Assembly (NCBI GenBank): GCA_003260075.1
Contig: QLIY01000002.1
Span: forward strand, 158,149 to 222,148
DNA: 64,000 nucleotides
DNA from: Phallusia mammillata
Taxonomy: Eukaryota; Chordata; Ascidiacea; Phlebobranchia; Ascidiidae
Reading direction: 5' to 3'
In this document: positions 44,201 to 54,544 of the stretch, in pieces
Numbering within the stretch: position 1 is the stretch's first letter
How the letters are laid out: every line of letters starts with the position of its first letter
Program-made: the position numbers and the translations under genes
Notes under the pieces: generated by a model
Told to the model about the DNA's origin: nothing
The model's input: the letters and a program-made list of their open reading frames with translations, nothing else
Database searches by the model: none

Positions 44201-47200
44201 TAAAACCGTCAACGTTAGCAATTCCGAATTAATGTCATGAGATTTATTCTAAACCAGGGTTGATCAGTTGGGTCAGTAAAGTTGTGTTTCATAGTCTGAC
44301 TTTTAATAGGTATAATATAGCAGAAAGCTCATGTACCATCCTTAAAAGCTCCAGCATACCAAATACGGTATGCTTCCACAGGTTGAGATTAAATTTCTCA
44401 TTCTTATTTACTCTCAGGGTCTTTATGACATAATTATTGCAACAGATGAAAGCTCCCTTATTGATTTACCTGCCAATGAAACTACAAACAAACCTACAAA
44501 TAAGATGGGAAAAATGAAGTATGATTTCTAAAAAAAATTGCCAAATGTTTGTTTTGCTGTAATTGTGTGTTTGATTCAGGAAAAAAAGGAAAGTTCAATC
44601 CAAGGAGTACTGTGTTTCAAGAGGCATTGACTTTCAAAATGTATCTAATGTAATCAACTTTGACTTTCCCAAAACTGTTCAAGCTTATGTTCACCGAGTT
44701 GGAAGGTATGGTTTTTGCTGTCTCTAGTTTTATCAAAAAAATATGCCAGAACCAGTCATGTTATGAAATGTTGTCCAACTAAACCAGTGGTTCCCAAACT
44801 TTTTCATATTTTTTTCTAAACGGTCCCCTTGCCATTATTTCAAGGGTTCGCGGTCCTTAAGCCTAAATGTGTATTTCATAAAAACAAAAGTTTATTGCAG
44901 GATTTTAGCTAGTTGTGCAAAATTGCGCATAATAATCATCCAAAGACAGCATGTGACATCACAAACAGGACAAAAACATTATGATTGTGCGCGAACAATT
45001 GCATTTTTTTAGTTGTCATTCAATAAAGGCCATTGTTTAGCAATGTAGACAGTCGATTCTCAATTCTACTTTGATTTAAACTTATTTAGTAGCAAAAACT
45101 GATGCCAAATAAGATTATAGAATTACTTCAACCGCTTCGCGGTCCCCCAAAATTGCCTCACGGACCCCTAAAGGACCGTGGACCCCAGTTTGGGAACCGC
45201 TGAACTAAACATTGATGACAGCATAGTTTATTTATGTAATTTCCATTCCATTTTAATGTATTTCAAGATGTTGTGGCTAAATTAGTTCAATGGTGATGTT
45301 TTACCAATGTCCCCCCAGTCGTGTTTACCCAATATGCGCCAACCTCACTTTCTTGTGAGCATCAGTGACATAACGCTTTAAAATACAGTGTTTCTGCAGT
45401 TTATTTAGCCATTATCCACAAATTGTGCTCTTCACTGTTTTGTGCTCCATAACGTTTCAATGTTGTGCAGCTATTTGCAGCTTAGTGATTGTTTTGCTTA
45501 GTGTTCTTTCACCAAGCAAAATAAACTCAAATTTAATAGTGATCTGCAAATAGTGCTCCTAATTTTTGCAGTTCATATTGTGTGCTTATTGAATACATTA
45601 CTAACATTGCATCATTTGGTATTATTATTTTCACCAAGAGAAACATTAGGCGCAATAATATTATCTTTATTGGCAGGACTGCAAGGGGTGATAAAATGGG
45701 CACTGCATTGTCGTTTGTGCTTGCTGAAGAAATGGATTTACTCAAAGAAGCACAGAAACAACTATCAGGAAGTGGGGAAGAGGAAGACACCCCACTAAAA
45801 CCTTATCAATTCAAAATGGAGGAGATTGAAGGATTTCGATATCGTTGCAAGGTGTGAAATATTTTTATTGCATTTAATATGCTTAGTGCAAAAGAAGATC
45901 AATTTTTTGTAATACACTTTTTTAGTTCCTGAGAAATTACATTTATGTTTTTTAGTTCTGTGACATGACAAACAACTGTTTTTTCAACTTATTTAGGATG
46001 CAATTCGGTCAGTGACAAAAACAAGAATACGGGAAGCCAGAGTAAAAGAAATCCGCAGAGAAATGTTGAACTCGGAAAAACTGAAGACCTACTTTGAAGA
46101 GAATCCCAATGACTTGCACGTATTGCGACATGATGCAGTTTCACAGCCTGTCAAAGTGAAAAAACACATGAAGAATGTTCCAGAGTATCTCAGTAAGTTG
46201 ATCCTGAGTATTGGACTCCCATTTTATGAAATACAGTAAACTTTAGTTAATCTGGACCTGCTTGGACCAAACAGTTTGCCTGGATTTGGCAAAAGCCTGG
46301 AATAACAATTGGTTTAAGTCTAGTCACATTGCAAATCATTTGTACCTCATGTTTTGTCCGAATTAGGCAAATCTGGTTTAACTGAGATTTACTGTGCAGT
46401 GAGTTTGACAGCATAATTCAGTAATGTCTCATGCAGTATGCCTGGTTTGCTTCTCTGTATTGAAACACTGTAATTTCATCATAATTTGGGGGGGGGGGAT
46501 TGGTTTAAGCCTAGTCACATTGCAAATCATTTGTAGCTCGTGTTTTGTCCGAATTAGGCGAAGATCCGGATTAGGCAAATCTGGTTTAACTGAGATTTAC
46601 TGTGCAATGAGTTTGACAGCATAATTCAGTAATGTCTCATGCAGTAAGCCTGGTTTGCTTCTCTGTATTGAAACACTGTAATTTCATCATAATTTACCGA
46701 AACCTAAACTACTCTTTATTGTGCAAAGTAAATACCAGCAATAACAATACTGTGAAAAGGTCTGTTCACACTACTGTGATGTAAATTACCACGGTAAAAC
46801 ACCGGATACAGTCACTACTAATGTTTGGTGGGATACCTAAAGCAGTTCTTAACCAAAGGATCTTTCTGTACATTCCACTGGCACATTAAACGTTATTCTG
46901 CTCACAGGAAAGCTAATACAAGCTTCATCACTATTGTAAATGTACGTTTCATACTAGAAAAATAATCTAGTGACATTCTAAATAGCTATGCTAATACATG
47001 ACCAAAACTCAGATTTTTTTCTATTTTTTTAATTGTGTAATTACATATTCTTCTCACAGTTCCACCCACCCTGAAATCAATGTACACTGGAGTGAAAGCA
47101 GCCCCAAAGCGTTCCCTACCAGCACCATCACATGCAGTAAAGGAAAAACGGCATAAACAGGGCAGACAAAGGACTGGACAACTCAACCCAAAATACAAAA

Positions 47201-47363
47201 AACAGATGGAAGATCCATTAAAGTCTTTTAAATATGTAAAGGGGGGGGGGGTGTAAAGGAGAAACGGCATAAACAGGGCAGACAAAGGACCGGACAACTC
47301 AACCCAAAGTACAAAAAACAGATGGAAGATCCATTAAAGTCTTTTAAATATGTAAAGAAGTGA
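41219..47363 (+). CDS. DDX56: DDX56 DEAD-box RNA helicase, 11 exons
   Basis: Nucleolar DEAD-box helicase (yeast Dbp9, human DDX56) acting in 60S pre-ribosome assembly. Exons: 41219-41287, 41619-41799, 42120-42264, 42603-42822, 43289-43500, 43960-44059, 44418-44518, 44580-44705, 45677-45851, 45997-46192, 47060-47363 (the last contains an assembly join). Phases agree throughout. Without the join it gives ~570 aa (human 547). Motifs: ARTGSGKT (54-61), [15 protein letters not shown] (144-148), DEAD (169-172), SAT (200-202), LLFVNT, SRGIDF, HRVGRTAR (381-388), and the diagnostic [11 protein letters not shown] and [13 protein letters not shown]. The C-terminus is basic and ends SFKYVKK-stop. Read literally, the G run at 47241-47251 would replace the last Lys by GGGV and a stop. 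The gene converges on CLYBL, with stop codons 378 bp apart, and is divergent from AFG2A and 7SL. Confidence 0.95.
41324..41390. repeat. ~23-bp tandem repeat, 3 copies
   Basis: CCTGCTTCAAAACATTTCTGG-type units in DDX56 intron 1. Confidence 0.6.
44785..45202. mobile_element. hAT-type non-autonomous element, 418 bp
   Basis: Ends CAGTGGTTCCCAAACT and AGTTTGGGAACCGCTG. Exact duplication AACTAAAC at 44777-44784 and 45203-45210. In DDX56 intron 8. Confidence 0.93.
46302..46695. repeat. Allele join, G11 at 46488-46498
   Basis: 46302-46487 recurs at 46499-46695 with a ~20-bp insertion, in DDX56 intron 10. Confidence 0.85.
47136..47356. repeat. Allele join inside DDX56 last exon, G11 at 47241-47251
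   Basis: Coding copy 47136-47240 recurs at 47252-47356. The true frame is restored by dropping one copy. Confidence 0.9.
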
Positions 47364-47364
47364 C

Positions 47365-47370
47365 AATAAA
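47365..47370 (+). promoter_or_regulatory. Poly(A) signal of DDX56
   Basis: AATAAA begins two bases after the TGA stop (47361-47363), implying a very short 3' UTR. Confidence 0.6.
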
Positions 47371-47631
47371 TGTAATGATGAATTTGTTTAGTCATATTTG
47401 GCACTTTTACAGACCAGAAAAGATTCAGTTCGTGAAAAAAACACAAATCTTACAGACCAAAATTAGGGTCAATAGATGCAAACTATGTGCCAAGAGGTGA
47501 TCAATTGAAAGAAAAAAACTAAACTTTGCAAATCTTTTAAAAACCAGCTAGGGCTTGGTAAAATGTGGTGTTTTTCAATCTATGTCTCTTTGCACCATAC
47601 TGCCCTGAAGCCTGCTATGCAATGTGAAGAA

Positions 47632-47786
47632 AACAACAAAAACAAACTGTATAATGAATGTCATTTATTTATTTCTTCAACTAGTCTTTTAATATTCTTT
47701 GCCTGGGGGGGGGGCAACAAAATCAAACTGTATTATCAATGTCATTTATTTATTTCTTCAACTAGTCTTTTAATATTCTTTGCCTG
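47632..47786. repeat. Allele join at CLYBL last exon, G10 at 47705-47714
   Basis: 47632-47704 recurs at 47716-47786. The right copy is contiguous with the exon. Confidence 0.88.
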
Positions 47787-49418
47787 CAGAACTGTGGGCA
47801 TGTCAATCATCTGTCCTCTGAAGGTAAATACGCCCTGCGAAAAACAAAACAGAGCAATTTAAACAAAACTTGCCAAAGCGTTAACAAATTCTGACAGCAA
47901 GTTACTTCAGTGCTCTTTTCGAAGGCATCCAACAGTTCTTTAGCCCATTTCACTTTGTCTTCTGACGGACTAAAGCATTCTTGCACTGGAGCTATTTGAT
48001 TTGGATGAATAACTTGTTTACCAGTGAATCCAATATTAGCTCCATCAGTTGCCTGCTTCTTTAGACCTTCTGAATCTGTACAACATCTCTGTTTCAAATA
48101 CTTGTTGAGCAAAAAAGAGAAGAGTACCAATTTGTACATCTTTAATTGAATATTTTAATCATTAAATATTTCTCCCAATGTTTTACAGCAGAGGTTCCCA
48201 TCCGGGGAGAAATTTGAAAGTTGAGGGGAGGAATTTACTTTGTACATGTGGTTTGTAAATAGACACTTCAGCTTAAAGAGTACAAGTGAAATTGATGAAA
48301 GACCCAATTTCATATTTGTATGATTTTACATCTACCATATAGTATTTTAAGGATGAATAACAGTTTTGAATTGTTAGAGGAACATTTGTTAAAAAGGTTG
48401 GAAACCGCCGTTAGAGAGTATGTCAGCCTAAACTCTACACTGCAAGCATCAATCTTTGAAAATGACGATTGAAAGGGCAAAATTTAGAATACTTTTGCAT
48501 GAGCATTGTTTACAGTTAACACATTTCACCAACGGTCCAAATTGTCAAAGATTTTTAACATGCTTTGTCTGTTGCCAAAATGATAGTCCTGAACCTCTTG
48601 CACAAGAATAAAAAAGGTCAAATCAAAAACACAGATAACATCTACCTTTGTAATCAATGTAGACCATGTCAATGGCTTGCATTCTAAAAGCTTTAGCAGT
48701 TGCCACAATCTTTTGTCGAGCATAAGTCAGCTCACTGGCATCACTTGTTCGATTAATTTCCAGATCAGCACAAAAATCATCAGATCCAAATATCACACCA
48801 GATATATGACAGCGGGTGGGGTGTTGTGCGCAGGCTGCAATGCCTGCTTCAATTATTTCCTGCAATTTTGTTAATAAACCCCATGAATAGAGAAAAAAGG
48901 AGCTGGTTCTTAAACACACTTCATATTATAATCAACTAAAATAAATCAGTAGACTTAACGAAAAAAGGAATACACAGCAAAATTTTCATTTTTACTATTG
49001 ACATGGTTAAGTTAATTGCTTGTATGTTCAGGTATGGTTGTAGTCAGTGGGGGATCCAGGTGGTTCGCACCCATTCTATAGAACCGCCTCATGAAAGAGA
49101 TCAGCAAACCGGTTAGCATTTCTGGTTACTGTCAATGGACTTTTTGTAACAGAACTGACTGAAAAATATGACTTTTGTGATAGAACCAACTGACAAAAAA
49201 TTCGGTTAACAAATTTAAATTCAGTGGAATGTAATAAAATTAATTAAATGATTGTCACTAAATATTTCAGTGAATTGAATTGTTAACTCAGTTACAATCT
49301 AAACAATTCTAAAATATTGAATAAGCAAGACACTTTTTCCATCTTTGCAAAGATAAGGCTTAATTAAAAAATATATTCTATACGATATTTATCCATTTTA
49401 CTATACACATCATTTGAT

Positions 49419-49468
<50 letters not shown>

Positions 49469-50668
49469 ATGATAAAATCACCTTCAAATTTAACAATCCT
49501 TGTCCACTTTCTGTCATAAAGATTATGCTAGTTTGTAAAGGAACCCTTTTGCAACTTGAAATGTATTCATTGCAAAACTGTAAAACAGAACCAAAATCAG
49601 CAATCAGAACATACAAAGCTTTTTAGACTATCATACCCATCTCATTTCATCAGCACTATTAACTTTCGGAACAATAATTGTGCTGGGTAAATTTCCAGTG
49701 GCTGTAATCGCTCTAATGTCCATTTCAGCAAGACCACTGCTTGGAGAGTTGATTCGGACACAAAGATCCCCTGAAAATGTTTTTTGTACTTCACTATAAA
49801 CTTCTGCTATCGTGGATCGAGCCAAGTCTTTCCTGAAAAAGTGTTAAATGTAAGGTTAGTCATTTGTTAGTTTTTGTGGCCACATGGAAATAAAAGTTGA
49901 ATGGGTTTATGGGAATTAAAATACACTTATGCCACAAAATCAGTAAACGACTGGAAAAATCTTATTGGTGAAAATATATAAATATATGTATGAATATCGG
50001 ACACAATGTGAAAAGGCGCAGCAGCTGCACCTTCGGTTTACAAAAATTGTTTCATTTTCGGGTATTTTCTATGATCAGAAGAGATTATAATAAAGCGACT
50101 CTATTAGCGCCCAGAAGGTATGTCAAGGCAGTCGGTCAAAAGGATATGTTTATCATATTCCGTTGCTCTTGTGCATTTTTCCTTGCATGCTTGAGATATT
50201 TCATTTTTTGTGGTTTTAACTATTAATTTAAAAACATTTAGCATGCCAAGACAGGTGGACAATTTTGCATGCTTTGTTATTTTTAGGTTGCCTGAAAAAA
50301 AAAGTAAATTTAGTTTCAGATAAGTTTTTAGATAAGTTGTGTTTCTCAGCTTACTTAACATCACAAAAAAAGTCGAGAAAACATTTTTGACTGAGAAAAA
50401 CTTACTTATCCAAAGCAACTCCATCTTCACAATCCAGTGCAACACAATCCACTTTCAAACTCCCGATCTTTTCAATTTTCCTTTTGTCATGGCCCGGTAC
50501 ATACAACAAAGCCCTCCTGGGTGGCATAATCTTGTGTTTCGGTAATTTCGTGGCATTTGAGATATTTCTTGTTAGTTTGCTTGACAAGACTTTTGTGTAA
50601 GAGGATGTGAAAAGTTTGAAACAGCCACAACTTTGACAGACAGTGTTTGAAAAAATATTACAAGCCAT
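47742..50668 (-). CDS. CLYBL: CLYBL, mitochondrial citramalyl-CoA lyase, 6 exons
   Basis: HpcH/HpaI-CitE family lyase. The human enzyme splits citramalyl-CoA in mitochondria and supports B12 metabolism. Exons: 50406-50668, 49637-49832, 49482-49577, 48646-48859, 47906-48075, 47742-47834. In-phase sum 343 aa (human 340). Landmarks: an N-terminal Arg/Lys/Ser-rich targeting region (1 to ~45), PPRRALLYVPGHDKRKIEKI, VDCVALDCEDG, VRINSPSSGLAE, TIIVPKVNSADEMRW, YARQKIVATAKAF, QAIDMVYIDYKG, GFTGKQVIHPNQIAPVQ, and the end MIDMPTVLQAKNIKRL. Human VFGGEDF is VIFGSDDF here. A 49-G tract lies in the intron 14 bases past exon 3. The last exon's tail is repeated across the join at 47705-47714. AATAAA overlaps the last codons. 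Confidence 0.94.
47743..47753 (-). promoter_or_regulatory. Poly(A) signal overlapping CLYBL stop
   Basis: The last codons read GAAATAAATAAATGA on the minus strand, giving two overlapping AATAAA hexamers inside the coding end. Confidence 0.5.
48189..48410. mobile_element. Probable hAT-like element, ~220 bp, eroded
   Basis: Ends CAGAGGTTCCCATCC and GGTTGGAAACCGCCG are imperfect inverted repeats. The flanking octamers match only 5 of 8. In a CLYBL intron. Confidence 0.5.
49046..49205. mobile_element. Related hAT element copy (opposite orientation, eroded)
   Basis: CAGTGGGGGATCCAGGTGG, then TTCTATAGAACCG, CCGGTTAGCAT, CTGTCAATGGA and GAAAAATATGACTTTTGTGA follow the reverse complement of the element at 54721-54900. 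The far end is damaged. In a CLYBL intron. Confidence 0.75.
49419..49467. repeat. 49-base poly-G tract in CLYBL intron
   Basis: Starts 14 bases beyond the exon 3 donor. C-rich on the transcript strand. Flanks are not repeated. Confidence 0.8.
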
Positions 50669-50885
50669 GTTTGTTATTCACTCCAAGCTATAAAAAAGAA
50701 AGTTCCTAAGCCTATAAAAAGAACAACAAAGCAACATTTGAAGGAGTTTACACTTAAGAACCAAATATTTCATTTTAAAGTTGTCCACAATAAGAAACAT
50801 TTGGATAGTTGGTACAGCAGAATAAATAAATCACACACCGGTGAATCGCATAATGTGGTTAATTGCAAAAAAAGGTTGGCAAATT

Positions 50886-51225
50886 GATAATGCGATTAAC
50901 CGGATTTGTCTGCATAAGCAAAACAAAACAAAAAAAAACAATTATAAATGTGTGAAGGTATAAAAATAACAACTAAGAAGTTGCCCAGAATTGTATGGTT
51001 TTCCACAAGTTGTTTGTTTTGGAAAGGAACTTTTTGGGCAGATTTGTTTTATCAGGGGGGGGGGTATGCGATTAACCGGATTTGTCTGCATAAGCAAAAC
51101 AAAAAATATATAAATGTGTGAAGGTATAAATATAACAACTAAGAAGTTGCTCAGAATTGTATGGTTTTCCACAAAAAGTTGTTTGTTTTGGAAAGGAACT
51201 TTTTGGGCAGATTTGTTTTATCAGA
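50886..51225. repeat. Allele join, G10 at 51055-51064
   Basis: 50886-51054 recurs at 51067-51225 between CLYBL and MTERF3. Confidence 0.85.
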
Positions 51226-51249
51226 TGCTCATTTCATTTCAGAAGCAGT

Positions 51250-53796
51250 TTATACAGTTTTCAAAAATCGTTCGTAATCTTCAATTGTTCCAACTTTGCA
51301 TTTTTCGCAAAACTCTTCGTCAGTGCCAACCACTACATCAAGCATAGACAAGTAGCCTTTTTGATCAGGTTTGTACTGGTTTCGAGCAAGTGACTTCAGG
51401 TAGTAATGCCTTGTCTCCGTGCGCTATGGATTCAAGTTCAAACACATTGGTATTATAAAGTAAAATTCAAGTTACACTATTATTAAAACTTTTTTTCTGC
51501 ACTTACTTTGCGACGATTATTGAACACCAAGGCAGCCTGGCTTAACTCTTCCTTTGTTAATTCCATTTCAAACAAGAAAAGTCGACATCTTAATTCCAGT
51601 TCTTTCATTTCTAGAGGCAATTTCTGTTTGTCCAGATGTTACCATCAAAAATCTTAACTTAACTAAACACACACTTACCTGAAATGTTATATTACAGGCT
51701 GAGTACATTTATGTGGTTCTAAAAGAGTGATTGGATTAAAACTTACCCAGTAATAACAAATTTGGGTAAATAGTAACCATGTTTTTTATCTGAGGTAGTG
51801 AAAAACTGAATGACTGTTCCAACAGCTTAATGTTTAGAAACACAGCTTCTAAGTCAGCTGTTAATAATGAAGGACATCTGAAAAAGATAATCACATTTAA
51901 TTTAAAAACTTTAGATTCAATTTAAAAACCAAAAGGGCAAATTAGTAAATAGCATGAACCCAAACTTAAAATCGCTTGGTCCTAGTCTTTTTACATCATT
52001 AGCAAAAAAAACAATCCTCTGGGAATTAAATGTCTCCCTTTGACCTCAAAGTTGCTGTCCAAGGCCAGTTTAAAATGGTTAAAACATTTCCAAGGAAACC
52101 CAAACAGTATTACAGACAGTGAGAGTATTATAGACACTATAAGCCCTGCAAATATACAATGCACAGATTCTTTGCAGTTTATTTGTTTTGATTTTATCCC
52201 AGTTGGGCTGGCAACAACTAAATGTGTTATGCTCACAAGAAGTCCACCATGGCGTGATTCGTTATAAGCCTATTGAACCATTTTTTATTTCTTTTTGTAA
52301 TTTCAATTCAGTTTAACGAACCACTCTAAAACAATGAAAAACAGTAGCCTTTAACTGTCTGTTTAATTGCTTGTTCTGATTGACCACATGCAAACAGTTA
52401 GCAGATTCGAATTGCTATAAACAACAGTCATCTGTATTATGTTATAGAGGTTTGGCAAATCATTTTGTGGGGACTAACCTGATAATAAGACTCCGAAGTT
52501 GGTTTCCAGAGAAGTAAATAGTGTTTGCAAAGTTTGTTGGCAACTTTTGGTAAAATCCAAGGATGCCATCAATCTTTGGCACAGAAAGAGTAAGAAACTT
52601 TGGATATCGAACTAGTAATGATGCTATTTGCTTGCTGGTGAACTTCTTAGACCTCAAATATTCAATCCTAAGTAAAAGATGCCAAGTTAGTCAACTTTTG
52701 AATCAGGAACCTGAAGCTAGTACAAATTTACCAGTCATCCAAAAATTGTTTACGCAACCCAGAACATTCATGAAAATATAGTTTTTGTGAAGATTATTGT
52801 GTCAGTTTTGGCAAATATCTTTCACCTATATTTGTCCAAACATCCCAAAAGTTTAAACAGAGTTCGGTGCTTTTTACAACTCGACAACTTGTCACATTAC
52901 AAAAAAAGAACTTAATTAGTTGATAAAAAATGCTTGTTTAAGTGAAATACAATTTTTCTCTATATGTTAGGATTGTTAGCTAACTAATTTTATCCTGGAA
53001 ATAATTGTTTCCAAACTTATGACAACAAAATCCACTTACATTTCTTCAAAATCCTCTATTTTATTCTGTGGGTCAAGTATGTGTGGGTTTTTGGTCACAG
53101 CTGCACCAAATTCTTTAGGAGTAAGCTTGTTTTTCTTCAAAAACTGTAACTTAGGAACTACATCCCGATTCAGGTCCAGTTTCACAGGGGGGGGGGAATA
53201 ATTGTTTCCGAACTTATGACAACAAAATACACTTACATTTCTTCAAAATCCTCTATTTTGTTCTGTGGGTCAAGTATGTGTGGGTTTTTGGTCACAGTTG
53301 CACCAAATTCTTGAGGAGTAAGCTTGTTTTTCTTTAAAAACTGTAACTTAGGAACTACATCCCGATTCAGGTCCAGTTTCACAAGAAAGTCCAAAGCCTC
53401 TTTAAATTGTTTTTCAATAGTGTACAGCTCCACTCCGAACATCACAAGGGTTTGCAATACTTTAGAACTGTTTACATAATCAGCAAGGCTATCTGACTTT
53501 CGAGGTATGGAAACTGAATCTAATGTTTTTAGTTTTTCTTTTAGTTCTTCATCAAACTTCATAAAATCGTTAATCACTTCATCATTTTCGAATGGCTCGT
53601 CCGAAGCACTTTCTTCACTGCCACTTGTTGGATTGTTTCCTTCTGTACTATAACTGTAGGATTTAGTCAAACTGTTGTCGACTGTTGTTGGTGTATTATG
53701 CAAACTGCGTTTTTTGCACACGTTGTAAGATGTTGCAGGTTTTAAATTACGTCTTATCAGTGATAATCCAAAACGCGCTATAGCACGCTGTGCCAT
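51250..53796 (-). CDS. MTERF3: MTERF3, mitochondrial mTERF-family protein, 5 exons
   Basis: mTERF-repeat protein; in animals MTERF3 represses mitochondrial transcription and supports mitoribosome assembly. Exons: 53237-53796, 52479-52667, 51747-51877, 51507-51610, 51250-51423. Phases agree, total 385 aa (human 417). The first ~50 residues are Arg/Ser/Thr-rich and look like a targeting peptide. Then come SLADYVNSSKVLQTLVMFGV, FLKKNKLTPQEFGATVTKNP, ASLLVRYPKFLTLSVPKIDG, several xxYPxLL-type repeat cores, and the C-terminal signature DEEFCEKCKVGTIEDYERFL (human [20 protein letters not shown]). Start ATG is 53794-53796. A second copy of part of exon 1 (about 52999-53186) lies left of the G run at 53187-53196 and should not be read as another exon. 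Confidence 0.93.
52999..53384. repeat. Allele join inside MTERF3 exon 1, G10 at 53187-53196
   Basis: 52999-53186 recurs at 53197-53384. The right copy is contiguous with the exon. Confidence 0.9.
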
Positions 53797-54019
53797 TTAC
53801 CGTTTCTTCAAAACCAATTTGGTTTAATATCGGAAGAAAACCTTTTTGCAGCGACTGTTTTTTGTCAACAACACGCACATGTGATTTTGTGACGAAAAAT
53901 CCCCGAAATAGAAAACATAAAAAAAAGATCAAAATGGTTCCGTTCTAAAACTAAAATTAATGTTTGATATTGACTAGTTTTACTTTTATTTTCAATATAC
54001 CTGATGTTTTATAAAACCT

Positions 54020-54190
54020 ATGCTGCTGCGTTTGTTTCTAAACACAATGACTACCAGTATTTCGGTTTTCCTCAATTCTATCGATTTGTATTTAATGGGG
54101 GGGGGGTGCTGCTGCGTTTGTTTCTAAACACAATGACTCTGGACTACCAGTATTTCGGTTTTCCTCAATTCTATCGATTTGTATTTAATT
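54020..54190. repeat. Allele join, G10 at 54097-54106
   Basis: 54020-54096 recurs at 54107-54190. Confidence 0.85.
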
Positions 54191-54544
54191 TCCTACAAAA
54201 CACACGAGTACGGATTAATATATAACACTCAGTCCTGTTCATGCAAGCAAAACGTGGTTGAAAATACACCTTTTGACCCACTTTTGCAGGGCATAGTAAT
54301 AAGTTAACATACACTCAACGCACCTTCAGAAGGTTTTAAGTGAAATGTCCAACACAATTTATCAACAACACACTTTGGATCAACACCTTACATGCTTTTT
54401 ATAGACCCATTACGTATATTTGCCACACATATGTCAGAAATTGCTACTAATTTTACCCATAGAAAGTAAAACCAACTAAAAATCATAAATAGTACAACTA
54501 GGTAACAATAAAACTGCCGAAAAAACATCATTATGTAAAGACAG

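Noticed and set aside
53037..53186. Extra MTERF3 exon
   Set aside because: Allelic copy of exon 1 separated by a 10-G join.
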